DNA of 64,000 bases from CAVRCT01 sp963719645 (GTDB lineage: Bacteria; Pseudomonadota; Gammaproteobacteria; DSM-16500). Each line of letters begins with the position of its first letter. Within the stretch, counting starts at the first letter, position 1. Shown piece after piece: positions 35,579 to 45,601 of the stretch. The position numbers were made by a program, and so were the translations under genes. The DNA lies in contig CAVRCT010000001.1 in assembly GCA_963719645.1 (NCBI GenBank), positions 1 to 64,000 of the forward strand, read 5' to 3'. A model generated the notes under the pieces. That model was not told the DNA's origin and did no database searches. It saw only the letters and a list, made by a program, of their open reading frames with translations.

Positions 35579-36172
35579 ATGCATAGCATATCGACATTAG
35601 GCTGGGTCAGTTTTATCTTAGCAATTCTTTCCTATGGATTTGGTGCATTTGCGATCGTGAATGGTCCGGCGCGCCCAAGCGTGATTAGCCGCTTTTTTTG
35701 GCTGGTTTTATCGATCACCAATATTTTAAGTTATTTGAAAATTGGGGCAGGCAGCGGCATATTTCTCGCATTGGCGAATAGCATAGGCTCTGCGACGATT
35801 TTTCTGCTTTCATTACGGTTTGGTTTTTTGGAATTGAAAAAAACGGACTGGTTGGCCATTATCGGATCCAGCATGGCGTTATTTTGTTACATATTTCTCA
35901 AATTTAAACTTATTGCCTTAGCGGCGGGTTTATTGACGCATTTCATCAGCGGATTGCCTACTTTTAAAAAAACCTGGCGTCATCCTGAATCGGAAGATTT
36001 AGCGTTCTGGGCACTGTTTGCAATCGCGAGTTTGTTTTCATTGATCGGCGTGCTATACCAGCATAAAAGCTTCATTTATCCTGCGTATTTTCTATTGTTC
36101 GATGCCGGAATGACATTGTTAATTTTGTTGCGTCGTTCGCATAGGTTTTCTGAAACGGCATTAGTTGGCTAA
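35579..36172 (+). CDS. Unknown membrane protein, seven or eight segments
   Basis: A 197-residue protein, almost wholly hydrophobic, with seven or eight membrane segments. ATG 35579 is chosen over the longer frame because AGAGGGG lies just before it and it starts a membrane helix; the longer frame adds a hydrophilic piece overlapping a promoter-like TGGTATACT (35533-35541). No family is recognised; the layout resembles small uncharacterised inner-membrane proteins. It converges with the argP-like gene, overlapping it by 12 bases. Confidence 0.65.
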   Translation: MHSISTLGWVSFILAILSYGFGAFAIVNGPARPSVISRFFWLVLSITNILSYLKIGAGSGIFLALANSIGSATIFLLSLRFGFLELKKTDWLAIIGSSMALFCYIFLKFKLIALAAGLLTHFISGLPTFKKTWRHPESEDLAFWALFAIASLFSLIGVLYQHKSFIYPAYFLLFDAGMTLLILLRRSHRFSETALVG

Positions 36173-37045
36173 TATTGTTTTTGCCATGTGGATCACTAAT
36201 TCATTAAATGTCTGATAGGTTTTGGTTTCAAGTGACCAGGTATGCCAATACATGGGCATTTGCCAACGTTTATGTGGAAGTAAATTTATGAGTTCCCCTT
36301 GTTTTAACTCGTTTTTGATATCAATCACCGGAATGAGTGCATAAGCATAACCATTCAATGCAAATTGTTTAAAACCCTGCACGGAAGGAATCACATGGTA
36401 GCGAATGTCTTTTTTCTCAATCTGAAAAAAATGCGCTAAGTAGCGTGTCGCTAGCGTGTCTTTGTGATCAAACAACATCGTGGGTGCTTTGACTAAATGG
36501 TCTGCGGTGATTTTTCCTGGAAAAAATTTTTTCTTGAAAGCGGGGGAGGCAACTAATGCATAATCAAAGTGGCCTAGTGATTCAATTTTTCCGCCAGATA
36601 ATGCTTTGCTTGCAGTGGAGGCGCAGGCAGATACGATTCCATTTTGCAAATAATCTAAGGTTAATTCCTCATCGTCAGCAATGATTTTTAGTGTAAAAGG
36701 CTGCAGTTTATTGAGCTGGTTGATGATGGGTACAAACCATGTTTCAAGGCTGTCTCGGCTAATGGCGACTGAATAAGTAGGCGCTTGTGTTTGTTGAATG
36801 AATTTCTCATGAATAACCCCCTCGAGTAACAACACGCGTTGATAATGACTTAATAACGTTGTACCGAGCGGCGTCGCGTGATAAGGACGAGTGCGGATTA
36901 AGACAGGTTGGCCGTAAAAATTTTCTAACGCTTTAATGCGTTGAGAAATGGCGGATTGAGTGATAAATAACTTTTCTGCGGCCTGTTGAAAGCTTTGGGT
37001 TTCTATGACGGCTGAGAGAGCAGCAATGGCTTGGTAGTCTAGCAT
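36161..37045 (-). CDS. argP: LysR-type regulator, ArgP-like
   Basis: A LysR regulator of 294 residues with an N-terminal winged helix (about 1-60, motif Q-A-A-E-K-L-F-I-T-Q-S-A-I-S-Q-R) and a C-terminal substrate-binding fold. The pattern matches ArgP/IciA, which activates the arginine/lysine exporter argO. The divergent neighbour at 37175 is just such an exporter. The 129-bp gap between them holds the likely operator (AT-rich ATTAGTTATTCTAATTA near 37058). Confidence 0.85.
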   Translation of the reverse strand: MLDYQAIAALSAVIETQSFQQAAEKLFITQSAISQRIKALENFYGQPVLIRTRPYHATPLGTTLLSHYQRVLLLEGVIHEKFIQQTQAPTYSVAISRDSLETWFVPIINQLNKLQPFTLKIIADDEELTLDYLQNGIVSACASTASKALSGGKIESLGHFDYALVASPAFKKKFFPGKITADHLVKAPTMLFDHKDTLATRYLAHFFQIEKKDIRYHVIPSVQGFKQFALNGYAYALIPVIDIKNELKQGELINLLPHKRWQMPMYWHTWSLETKTYQTFNELVIHMAKTILAN

Positions 37046-37174
37046 GGGGATTTTTCCGATTAGTTATTCTAATTATATATTAAAATCATTAATTATACTA
37101 ATTTTAAAGATTGGGGTATGTTGCTTGCTAATGAATTCAGGTGCTATGCCAACAACCTACACAAGGGCTCTATC

Positions 37175-37780
37175 ATGACTGCTTTTTTTTATGGTTTTAT
37201 TCTTTCCTGCGGCTTAATTTTTCCGCTGGGCGTACAAAATATTTTTATTTTTAATCAAGGTGTCACCCAGCAAAAATTTCTTCATGCGATGCCGAGTGTG
37301 ATGACGGCGTTTATTTGCGACATGTTATTAATCTTGAGTGCGATTTTAGGTTTGTCAGTGGTTATTTTGACGGTGCCGAGTATCAAAACAATTCTCTATG
37401 GTGTGGGATTTTGTTTTTTGCTTTATATCGGTTGGGTGACGTGGCACAGTCGGAGTGCTTTTGAGGGTGAGCGTAAACCCCTGTCAGCAAAACAACAAAT
37501 TGGTTTTTGTGCATCTGTTTCGTTATTAAATCCGCATGCGATCATCGATACCATCGGAGTGATTGGCACCAATTCGTTAAACTTTATCGGTAAAGATAAA
37601 TGGCTTTTTACCTTGGCTTGTATCTTGGTTTCTTTCGGTTGGTTTTTCGGGTTATCGCTCGCAGGACATTTTTTTAATAAATTCGGTGCAACGCGTTCAG
37701 CCATCCGCTGGTTGAATAAAGTGTCGGCACTTATTATTTGGGCCGTTGCATTTTACTTAGCAAAAAATTTGTTTAGCTAA
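37175..37780 (+). CDS. argO: LysE/ArgO-family amino-acid exporter
   Basis: A 201-residue membrane protein with six segments. The N-terminal G-V-Q-N-I-F-I-F-N-Q motif and the N-P-H-A motif before segment four are those of LysE/ArgO. It exports basic amino acids. ATG 37175 is chosen because the family starts there and AAGGG lies upstream; the longer frame from 37118 adds a hydrophilic leader. Expression is probably under the divergent ArgP-like regulator. Confidence 0.87.
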   Translation: MTAFFYGFILSCGLIFPLGVQNIFIFNQGVTQQKFLHAMPSVMTAFICDMLLILSAILGLSVVILTVPSIKTILYGVGFCFLLYIGWVTWHSRSAFEGERKPLSAKQQIGFCASVSLLNPHAIIDTIGVIGTNSLNFIGKDKWLFTLACILVSFGWFFGLSLAGHFFNKFGATRSAIRWLNKVSALIIWAVAFYLAKNLFS

Positions 37781-39399
37781 AATTTAAACCCAGACGTCAC
37801 CGGATAACGCCAATCACGACCGAATGCTTTGTGATTGATCCGAGGACCGATCGGACCTTGGCGGCGTTTATATTCGCTGCGATGAATGAGATTGACCACG
37901 TGGGTGACGACAAGCGGATCAAAACCTAGCGCGACAATTTCATCGATGCTTTGTTCTTGATTGAGATACAGCGCCAAGATTTGATCCAAGATCGGATAGG
38001 GTGGGAGTGAATCTTCATCTTTCTGATTCGGTGCTAATTCAGCAGTGGGTGCACGATCAATCGTATTTTGCGGGATCACGGGCGAGAGTTGATTGCGATA
38101 GGTTGCTAAGCGATAGACTAGCATTTTCGGCACATCTTTTAAGACATCAAATCCGCCTGCCATATCACCATATAACGTTGCATAACCGACAGCGACTTCG
38201 CTGCGATTTCCGGTGGTCAACACGAGCTTGCCTGTTTTATTCGAGAGCGCCATCAAAATGACACCGCGACAACGTGATTGCAAATTTTCTTCCGTGATAT
38301 CGGGTGTTGTGCCAGCAAAACTCGGTTCTAAACTGGTTAAAAAACTTGAGAACGCTGGTTCAATCGAAATGGTTTGATGTGCTACGCCTAATTGCTGGAT
38401 GACCGCTAATCCATCGGCTAAGCTTTCTTCTGATGTGTAACGTGACGGAAGCATGACACCTAACACATTTTCTTTGCCTAAGGCATCCACTGCAATAGCA
38501 AGCGTTAATGCTGAATCAATGCCACCTGAGACGCCAATCAACACACCTGGGAATTTATTTTTTTGGATGTAATCGCGAACGGCTAACACTAGCGCATCGT
38601 AAACACGTTGTTCCTCTGAAGGCAGTGTATAAGGTGCAGTGGTAATGTGAGTCTCTGTGCTAGAAATTTCAATGTCAAAGCCGAGCAATGCTTCTTTAAA
38701 AAAGCCAGCATGTTGGCAAATTTTTCCTTCGTGATCGATGACCATTGAGCCACCGTCAAAAATTAATTCATCTTGCGCGCCCACGTTATTGACATACACA
38801 ATCGGTAATTGAGCGGACTTCGCGCGCTTGGCCAGGGTTAAATGACGCTGTTCTTGCTTGTCTAATTCAAACGGTGATGCATTGGGCGCAATAATTAAGC
38901 GCGCACCTTGATTTGCGGCTTGTTGGGCCGGTGTGCTATGCCAAATGTCTTCACAAATAACAATGCCAACTGGAATGCCATGAATGGGAACAATGCAAGG
39001 AGTTTGTCCTGGAATAAAATAACGGCATTCATCAAACACACCATAATTCGGCAAATGTTGTTTGGAATAACGGCCTAAGATGGTGCCATTGTAGATGACT
39101 GAGCAGGCATTAAATAAACCTTGTGACGTCAGATGAGGGTGACCGACAATGCAATAAATTCCTTGGACTTCATCCTTAAAAATAGTTAATGCATCATTCG
39201 CGCTTTGCAAAAAAGCTTTGCGAAACAATAAATCTTCTGGCGGATAACCGGTGAGGCTTAATTCAGGAAAAACGACAACATCTGCTTGCAAGCCATCACG
39301 AGCGGCTTTGGCAGTCTGAATTAATTTCTGTAAATTATCGGCAATTGCACCCACGGTTAAATTGAGCTGCGCTAAAGCAATTTTTAATTTTTTTGGCAT
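37777..39399 (-). CDS. nadE: Glutamine-dependent NAD+ synthetase NadE
   Basis: A 540-residue two-domain enzyme converting deamido-NAD to NAD. The N-terminal nitrilase-like domain (about 1-250) has a Glu in F-P-E-L-S-L-T-G-Y, a Lys in the K-Q-H-L-P-N-Y region and the catalytic Cys in I-C-E-D-I-W. The C-terminal synthetase has S-G-G-I-D-S near residue 293. pncA at 40306 is in the same pathway. The 3' end overlaps the argO stop by four bases. Confidence 0.95.
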   Translation of the reverse strand: MPKKLKIALAQLNLTVGAIADNLQKLIQTAKAARDGLQADVVVFPELSLTGYPPEDLLFRKAFLQSANDALTIFKDEVQGIYCIVGHPHLTSQGLFNACSVIYNGTILGRYSKQHLPNYGVFDECRYFIPGQTPCIVPIHGIPVGIVICEDIWHSTPAQQAANQGARLIIAPNASPFELDKQEQRHLTLAKRAKSAQLPIVYVNNVGAQDELIFDGGSMVIDHEGKICQHAGFFKEALLGFDIEISSTETHITTAPYTLPSEEQRVYDALVLAVRDYIQKNKFPGVLIGVSGGIDSALTLAIAVDALGKENVLGVMLPSRYTSEESLADGLAVIQQLGVAHQTISIEPAFSSFLTSLEPSFAGTTPDITEENLQSRCRGVILMALSNKTGKLVLTTGNRSEVAVGYATLYGDMAGGFDVLKDVPKMLVYRLATYRNQLSPVIPQNTIDRAPTAELAPNQKDEDSLPPYPILDQILALYLNQEQSIDEIVALGFDPLVVTHVVNLIHRSEYKRRQGPIGPRINHKAFGRDWRYPVTSGFKF

Positions 39400-39404
39400 T
39401 GATG

Positions 39405-40217
39405 TTATCTCGCGTTCAGAAGGTGCAATCCAGCCGGATCGAATGAGAGTGCTTGCAATGTCGCGCTCTCTTGTACCAGCATTAATATCAAGTAGTGATT
39501 ATATCCCAAATCACAGTAATCAACGATCTCGCCAACCACTTGATCGTCTAGATAAATGGGTTGGCAGCGTGTGATTGGGGAGGGTGATGAATTTGTCGCT
39601 AGGTGTAGGTGTTTTTTTAATTTGCCGCGATAGTGCATGCGTGCAATGATTTCTTGACCGGTATAACAGCCTTTGCTGAAGCTGACCGCATTTAATGCGG
39701 GTAAATTTAATTCATGCGGCAAAAAATGTTCGCTCGTTTCCGGGTAAATAGCTGGAATTTGTAGAGACATCTCTAATTCACGCCATTTTTGCGCGGTCGA
39801 TAAGTTCGCGTGTTTGGGTTCGGTGAGCGAGAGAAAGCGTGGATTTTCACCCGGATAAGCGAATAGTACGTTGTTGTTATCTGACAATGGCGTGCCTGAA
39901 AAACCAAATTGCAAGAATTGGTCAGAGGCGTCTTCGATCGCTGTTTTAAAGAAAACAGCATATTTTTTTAAGGCAGTTGCTGCAAGCGGCAAGGTTTCGC
40001 GTGGGAGCTGTAAGTAATAACTGTTATTCAGCATGAATAGATAAAATAAGCTAATAATGCGACCTTGGGGATTACAATGTGCGGCAAGCTGCAGTTGAAG
40101 AGGCTTTAATTCCTCTAAATGGCAGGTCAATTGACCTTGCAACAGCTTTTTTGCGTCATTGCCGCTAATGCGTAATAAACCCAGATGGGTTAAGGGATAC
40201 CATGTATTATTTTGCAT
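39405..40217 (-). CDS. ygfZ: YgfZ/GcvT-like protein for Fe-S cluster maintenance
   Basis: A folate-binding GcvT-fold protein of 270 residues. The K-G-C-Y-T-G-Q-E motif, diagnostic of YgfZ, is near residue 182. YgfZ helps assemble or repair Fe-S clusters, for example those of MiaB. It is upstream of nadE with only a few bases between, so the two are probably co-transcribed. Confidence 0.92.
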   Translation of the reverse strand: MQNNTWYPLTHLGLLRISGNDAKKLLQGQLTCHLEELKPLQLQLAAHCNPQGRIISLFYLFMLNNSYYLQLPRETLPLAATALKKYAVFFKTAIEDASDQFLQFGFSGTPLSDNNNVLFAYPGENPRFLSLTEPKHANLSTAQKWRELEMSLQIPAIYPETSEHFLPHELNLPALNAVSFSKGCYTGQEIIARMHYRGKLKKHLHLATNSSPSPITRCQPIYLDDQVVGEIVDYCDLGYNHYLILMLVQESATLQALSFDPAGLHLLNAR

Positions 40218-40305
40218 GTGTGGTCTTGAGTTAATATGAAATGTGTTTAGTATACCAATCGCGCCTTAAAATGCGAATTTAAAGCCACAACAAAAAGAGG
40301 AAATT

Positions 40306-40953
40306 ATGAAGCAACTGCATCGAAACGCATTAATTATGGTTGATTTGCAAAACGATTTTTGCAAAGGCGGCAGTTTGGCGGTGCCCGATGGCGATGCGGT
40401 GATCCCACTGGCGAATCAACTTCAGCCTTATTTTGACTGTGTGATCGCCACGCAAGATTGGCATCCCAAAGACCATATGAGTTTTGCGTCCAATCATTCG
40501 GGTAAAAAAGTCGGTGATGTGATGACCGTGCATGGTATTAGCCAAGTGTTATGGCCAGATCATTGCATCCAACATTCGAGTGGCGCAGCCTTTCATCCTG
40601 ACTTAAAGACGACAACCATTCAGCGCATTTTTCACAAAGGAACCGATCGATTCGTCGATAGTTACAGCGCGTTTTTTGATAATGAGCATCTTCATCATAC
40701 CGGATTAGAAAAATATTTAGTCGAGAAGAATATTACCGATCTCTATATCATGGGCTTGGCCACGGATTACTGTGTGAAATATTCTTGCTTAGATGCGGCG
40801 CGATTAAATTTTAAAACGCATGTGATTCAAGACGCGTGTCGCGGTGTTGAGTTGAAGCCGGGTGATGTGGCAGCTGCATTAAATGAAATCCAGCAATTAG
40901 GTGTTCATTTAACCACAGTGCATGACATTATCCAGACGTTAAAAAATCAATGA
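40306..40953 (+). CDS. pncA: Nicotinamidase PncA
   Basis: A cysteine hydrolase of 215 residues converting nicotinamide to nicotinate. The catalytic Asp is in V-D-L-Q-N-D-F, the metal ligands are in D-W-H-P-K-D-H, and the nucleophile Cys is in A-T-D-Y-C-V. AGAGGAAA precedes the ATG. Together with nadE it suggests salvage of nicotinamide for NAD. The 3' end overlaps gph by 26 bases, tail to tail. Confidence 0.95.
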   Translation: MKQLHRNALIMVDLQNDFCKGGSLAVPDGDAVIPLANQLQPYFDCVIATQDWHPKDHMSFASNHSGKKVGDVMTVHGISQVLWPDHCIQHSSGAAFHPDLKTTTIQRIFHKGTDRFVDSYSAFFDNEHLHHTGLEKYLVEKNITDLYIMGLATDYCVKYSCLDAARLNFKTHVIQDACRGVELKPGDVAAALNEIQQLGVHLTTVHDIIQTLKNQ

Positions 40954-41590
40954 TGTCGCGCGCGTGATGGATATAACCATCCGCTTTCCAATCCTGTGGA
41001 TTGACAGAAGTGGGAATATAACCATACATGGCAGCTAACGAAAATCCGCCTGCTGCTTTGCTGGCATGAATATCCATTTCAGAATCACCGATATAAAGAC
41101 AATTCTCTGGTTGACGTTGCAATAATTTACACGCATAGAGAATGGGTTCTGGATGCGGTTTTTGTTTTGCCAATGAATCTCCGCTAATGATGCAACCGGC
41201 GCGGTTTGTTAAATGTAAATGGTGTGCTAATTGATTGGTAAATTTTGCAGGTTTGTTCGTGACAATACCCCAGGGAATATGCTGTTTTTCAAGATAGCGC
41301 AAGCTTTCTTCGATACCTGGAAAAAATTGTGTGGTGTCCAATAAATACTGTTGATAGAGCGCCAGAAAACGCTTTGTCAGGCGAGAAAAGTGTTGGTCAG
41401 TCTCATCGATTCCAAACCCTAGTTTCAATAATCCTTTGCTACCGCGTCCCGCCTCAGGGCGAATTTTTTCATACGGTAAAGTCGGTTGCTGTTCTTCAAT
41501 GAGCAAGTGATTTAAGGCGCTGCCTAAATCCATTGCCGTATCTAACAACGTGCCATCTAAATCAAACAACACAACATTTATATTTTTCAT
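40928..41590 (-). CDS. gph: Phosphoglycolate phosphatase Gph
   Basis: A HAD-family phosphatase of 220 residues. It has the nucleophile motif D-L-D-G-T-L-L-D near residue 9, a lysine in V-T-N-K-P, and G-D-S-E-M-D as the Mg site. It removes phosphoglycolate arising from DNA repair. The start overlaps the ubiG stop by four bases; the ubiG-gph pair is common in gammaproteobacteria, which favours Gph over other HAD enzymes. Confidence 0.88.
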   Translation of the reverse strand: MKNINVVLFDLDGTLLDTAMDLGSALNHLLIEEQQPTLPYEKIRPEAGRGSKGLLKLGFGIDETDQHFSRLTKRFLALYQQYLLDTTQFFPGIEESLRYLEKQHIPWGIVTNKPAKFTNQLAHHLHLTNRAGCIISGDSLAKQKPHPEPILYACKLLQRQPENCLYIGDSEMDIHASKAAGGFSLAAMYGYIPTSVNPQDWKADGYIHHARDIIDFLTSG

Positions 41591-42288
41591 ATTTTTTTCG
41601 CATGGACTAAATAATTTACTGAGACATCGGAAGTTAAAAAATATTCTTTAGTCAATGGATGATAGCTCATCCCAATGATATCAATAATTTTTAAATTGGC
41701 AGCGCGCGCCCACGCATCTAATTCACTGGGGCGGATAAATTTTGCAAAATCATGCGTATTTTTAGGAATTAAGCGTAACACATACTCCGCACCGACAATC
41801 GCAAATAAATAGGATTTCACATTGCGATTGATCGTAGAAAAAAATACATCGCCATCGGGTTTTACTAATTCACTGCACGCGTTGATCACGGAAGCGGGAT
41901 CGGGGACGTGTTCAAGCATTTCTAAGCAAGTGACAACATCAAATTGTCCTGCCTGTTGCAATGCCATCTCTTCTGCTGTTTTGACCTGATAGTGAATTTC
42001 TAAGCCACTCTCATGTTGGTGTAATTTTGCGACTGAAATAGCGGCTTCACTCATATCAATGCCAGTGACGGTCGCACCCAGCGTGGCCATGCTTTCTGTT
42101 AAGATGCCGCCGCCACAACCGATATCGATTACCGATAGGCCCGACAGAGGGGTGCGTTCTTGAATATAATTGACCCGTAGCGGATTAATGTCGTGTAACG
42201 GTTTAAATTCCCCATCTGTTTCCCACCAGTGCGCAGCAGATTGGCTAAATTTTGCCACCTCAGAGGGATCAATATTTTTATTTATCAT
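41587..42288 (-). CDS. ubiG: Ubiquinone O-methyltransferase UbiG
   Basis: A SAM-dependent methyltransferase of 233 residues carrying out both O-methylations of ubiquinone synthesis. The SAM motif V-I-D-I-G-C-G-G-G-I-L is near residue 54. The N-terminal segment F-S-Q-S-A-A-H-W-W is typical of UbiG. The gene is followed by gph. Confidence 0.95.
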   Translation of the reverse strand: MINKNIDPSEVAKFSQSAAHWWETDGEFKPLHDINPLRVNYIQERTPLSGLSVIDIGCGGGILTESMATLGATVTGIDMSEAAISVAKLHQHESGLEIHYQVKTAEEMALQQAGQFDVVTCLEMLEHVPDPASVINACSELVKPDGDVFFSTINRNVKSYLFAIVGAEYVLRLIPKNTHDFAKFIRPSELDAWARAANLKIIDIIGMSYHPLTKEYFLTSDVSVNYLVHAKKI

Positions 42289-42370
42289 AGAAGTTAACTC
42301 TTGTTGTTCTCATCAGATATGTTTATCATACTAAACCGTATCAACCTAATTTTTCAAAGGAATTTTTAAT

Positions 42371-42580
42371 ATGAAAACAAAGTTTATCGCTATGGGTGTT
42401 TTAGCTGCAACATTAGCTGCTTCTGCAGTATTTGCTGATGATTCATCAATGTCATCTTCTGCGCCAGCAGCAACTTCCGGTGCAGCGTCTGTCAGCTCCA
42501 GCAATGCAACATCCTCTTCATCAACCAGCGGTGCGGCTGCCGTTTCCGGTGCGATGAGCGGTACAAGCGCAGCTCAATAA
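42371..42580 (+). CDS. Small exported Ser/Ala-rich protein
   Basis: 69 residues with a signal peptide (basic start, hydrophobic core about 6-19, cleavage after A-V-F-A). The mature part of about 47 residues consists almost only of Ser, Ala, Thr and Gly, with two Asp at its start. No family recognised. AAAGGAA lies before the ATG, and a strong terminator follows at 42605, so it is a single-gene unit. It could be a small surface or periplasmic protein. Confidence 0.75.
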   Translation: MKTKFIAMGVLAATLAASAVFADDSSMSSSAPAATSGAASVSSSNATSSSSTSGAAAVSGAMSGTSAAQ

Positions 42581-42604
42581 GCTCAGCTTGGTTGTTGTAA
42601 TTCG

Positions 42605-42632
42605 AAAAAACCCTGCAATTGCAGGGTTTTTT
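42605..42632 (+). terminator. Rho-independent terminator
   Basis: AAAAAACCCTGCAATTGCAG followed by GGTTTTTT: a 7-bp GC-rich stem (CCCTGCA / TGCAGGG) with flanking A and T runs. It sits 25 bases after the stop of the small exported protein. The A-run upstream could allow use from both strands. Confidence 0.93.
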
Positions 42633-42661
42633 CTATATAAAATCCACTGATCTGCGACTGA

Positions 42662-42925
42662 CGGGGCATATCTTTATACATGACTTTAAGATGGCTGCTT
42701 AGAACGCCTTCCCCGCAGGGGGAAGGTGGCCGACAGGCCGGATGGGGGGAGGATAAAAAAATGCAAAGAATCCTAGCCAATAAATGACAAAAGCAGTAAG
42801 AAAGCTATGATTGAGAGTATTATTTTGATCCCCCCATCCGGCCTGTCGGCCACCTTCCCCCTGCGGGGAAGGCATTCTAAGCAGCGGTCATGAAAGTCAT
42901 GATGTATAAAGATATGCCCTAACGG
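42662..42925. repeat. Nested palindromic repeat with R3 core
   Basis: The outer arms GGGCATATCTTTATACAT (42664-42681) and its near complement (ATGTATAAAGATATGCCC, 42902-42919) enclose an R3 copy. Its arms are CCGACAGGCCGGATGGGG (near 42729) and the complement (near 42837). The outer arms are not seen elsewhere in the window. A partial R4 arm (ACGGTCGCGGCTC) follows. Confidence 0.85.
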
Positions 42926-42979
42926 TCGCGGCTCGGAAACGTATGATGAAGCCAGCGTTTTAAATTCGAGAGAGCGATT

Positions 42980-45589
42980 ATGTCATCCACAAAACCACCG
43001 GTCATTTATTTAAAAGACTATCAAGTCCCAGATTTTTTAATTGATCAAGTCGATTTGGAATGTCTCTTAGATGAAGAATTCACTCTGATCACATCCCTAT
43101 TGCAGATTAGACGTAATCCAGAGTCTGCTGCACACTCTGCGAATTTGCTGCTAGTAGGGGATGGTTTAGAATTAACTGCGATCAAATTAAATGATACGCC
43201 GCTGGCGAAAGACCAATATCGTGCGACCAGCGATGCATTAGAAATTTTTTCGTTACCCTCAGCATGTCAGTTAACTATCCAAACAAAAATGAAACCGCAA
43301 GAAAACACAGCGCTCAGCGGTCTTTATAAATCCAGTGGAAATTTTTGTACCCAGTGTGAAGCAGAAGGATTTCGTCGCATCACGTATTTTTTAGACCGTC
43401 CAGATATCATGGCAAGATACACGACCACGATTATTGCGGATGAAAAAAAATATCCGATATTATTATCGAATGGTAATCCTGTCGCTTCTGGTAAGCGCCC
43501 TGACGGCAAGCATTGGGTGAGCTGGCAAGATCCTTTTAAAAAACCGAGTTATTTATTTGCCTTGGTAGCAGGTGATTTAGAATATGCCGAAGATTTTTTT
43601 ATCACCGCATCAGGGCGACGCATTACATTACGGATTTATGTTGAGAAAGGTAACCTCGATAAATGTGAGCATGCTATGCAAGGCGTGAAAAAAGCGATGC
43701 GTTGGGATGAAGAAAAGTATGGTCGCGAGTATGATTTAGATATTTACATGATTGTGGCGGTCAGTGATTTCAACATGGGTGCGATGGAAAATAAAGGCTT
43801 AAATATTTTCAATACCAAATATATTTTAGCGCGACCTGAAACGGCAACCGATTTAGATTTTATTCACGTGGAGTCGGTGATTGCACATGAATATTTTCAT
43901 AACTGGACGGGTAATCGGATTACCTGTCGAGATTGGTTTCAACTGAGTTTGAAAGAAGGCTTAACGATTTTTCGCGATCAGCATTTTACCGCCGATACGA
44001 CCTCCAAAACCGTTGCACGGATTCATGATGTGGATGCATTGCGCAATTCTCAGTTTCCCGAAGATTCAGGCCCCTTGGCGCATCCGGTGCGGCCGGATTC
44101 GTATATTGAAATTAATAATTTTTACACCGCGACGATTTATAACAAAGGGTCTGAGGTGATTAAAATGATTAAAACTTGCCTGGGCGATGAATTATTTCGG
44201 CAAGGCATGGATTTATATTTTGCGCGGTTTGATGGCCAAGCGATTACGATTGAGGATTTTGTGAAAGCACATGAAGATGCTTCGCAAATTGATTTAAGTC
44301 AAATGCGTCTCTGGTATTCGCAAGCAGGTACACCGGTATTGGATGTGACGGATTATTACGATGCTGACAAAAAAACGTATACGTTAAAGATAAAACAATC
44401 GTGCCCACCTACACCGGATCAGCCGCATAAATTACCGATGCATATCCCAGTCAAAATGGGTTTGCTGAATCCTGCCGGTCAAGAAGTATTAAGTGATTTG
44501 TTGCATGTGAAAGAGCGTGAACAAGAATTTCATTTTTCAGGGATTGATGAAAAACCCATTCCTTCGTTGTTACGGCATTTTTCAGCACCGGTTAAATTAA
44601 AATTTAATTATTCGGATGCGGATTTAACTTTGTTATTTAAACACGATACCGATTTATTTAATCGTTGGGAAGCGGGTCAAACATTAGCAATCCATTTGAT
44701 TTTACGCATTGTGGAAGAGATTCAGCAAAATAAGCCCTTGAGTGATACGAGTGAATTTTCAAAAGCACTGCAGCATGCGTTGCAAACCATGCAACATGAT
44801 AAATGGTTGTTGGCAGAAATGTTGCAGTTGCCGAGTGAAAAATATTTGGCGGAACAAATGACTGTCGTGGATGTCGATGCCATTCACGCAGCCCGTGACT
44901 ATTTGCAAAAAGCCATTGCGCTGCAATTAAAAGATACCTTATTGCACTGTTATCAACAATGTCAAAACAAAACATTCGAATTTACGATGGAAGAAGTGGG
45001 TAAGCGGTTTCTTAAAAATGCGTGCCTCATGTACTTGATGACATTGAATGAGCCGAGTATCCAAGCCGAATTGGGATTGCGACAATTGCGTGAGACGATC
45101 ACCCTTAACATGACAGATGCGATCGCCGCATTGCGTGCGTTGGCGAATACTGAGGGGGCGGTGCGTCAAACGGCGTTGGATGAATTTTATCAAACGTGGC
45201 AAGGCAATTCGTTAGTGCTGGATAAGTGGTTTGCCATTCAAGCGATGGCGGCGTTGCCAGACACGTTAGCGCGAATAAAAGAATTGATGAAACATCCTGC
45301 GTTTGATATCAAAAATCCCAATAAAGTATATGCGTTGATCGGTGCGTTTGGTGCTAACCCGTCTCAGTTTCATCTGAAAACAGGTGCGGGTTATGCGTTT
45401 TTAGCGCAGGTTGTTTTGCAGTTGGATGCATTGAATCCGCAAGTGGCGGCGCGCATGATTCAGCCGCTCACCCATTGGAAACGGTATGATACTGCGCGGC
45501 AAGTGTTAATGCGTGAGCAATTGAATGTTATTGCGAAGCATGCATCGTTATCGAGTGATGTTTTTGAAATTGTTTCTAAAAGTCTTTAA
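42980..45589 (+). CDS. pepN: Aminopeptidase N
   Basis: An M1 zinc metallopeptidase of 869 residues. It has the substrate-binding G-A-M-E-N motif near residue 267, the zinc motif H-E-Y-F-H-N-W-T-G-N-R near residue 303 with the third ligand Glu downstream, the DUF3458 Ig-like domain, and a helical C-terminal domain. It is a cytosolic broad-specificity peptidase. Length matches the family. fumC follows 12 bp downstream, probably in one transcript. Confidence 0.96.
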   Translation: MSSTKPPVIYLKDYQVPDFLIDQVDLECLLDEEFTLITSLLQIRRNPESAAHSANLLLVGDGLELTAIKLNDTPLAKDQYRATSDALEIFSLPSACQLTIQTKMKPQENTALSGLYKSSGNFCTQCEAEGFRRITYFLDRPDIMARYTTTIIADEKKYPILLSNGNPVASGKRPDGKHWVSWQDPFKKPSYLFALVAGDLEYAEDFFITASGRRITLRIYVEKGNLDKCEHAMQGVKKAMRWDEEKYGREYDLDIYMIVAVSDFNMGAMENKGLNIFNTKYILARPETATDLDFIHVESVIAHEYFHNWTGNRITCRDWFQLSLKEGLTIFRDQHFTADTTSKTVARIHDVDALRNSQFPEDSGPLAHPVRPDSYIEINNFYTATIYNKGSEVIKMIKTCLGDELFRQGMDLYFARFDGQAITIEDFVKAHEDASQIDLSQMRLWYSQAGTPVLDVTDYYDADKKTYTLKIKQSCPPTPDQPHKLPMHIPVKMGLLNPAGQEVLSDLLHVKEREQEFHFSGIDEKPIPSLLRHFSAPVKLKFNYSDADLTLLFKHDTDLFNRWEAGQTLAIHLILRIVEEIQQNKPLSDTSEFSKALQHALQTMQHDKWLLAEMLQLPSEKYLAEQMTVVDVDAIHAARDYLQKAIALQLKDTLLHCYQQCQNKTFEFTMEEVGKRFLKNACLMYLMTLNEPSIQAELGLRQLRETITLNMTDAIAALRALANTEGAVRQTALDEFYQTWQGNSLVLDKWFAIQAMAALPDTLARIKELMKHPAFDIKNPNKVYALIGAFGANPSQFHLKTGAGYAFLAQVVLQLDALNPQVAARMIQPLTHWKRYDTARQVLMREQLNVIAKHASLSSDVFEIVSKSL

Positions 45590-45601
45590 GAGGAGAAGAA
45601 A

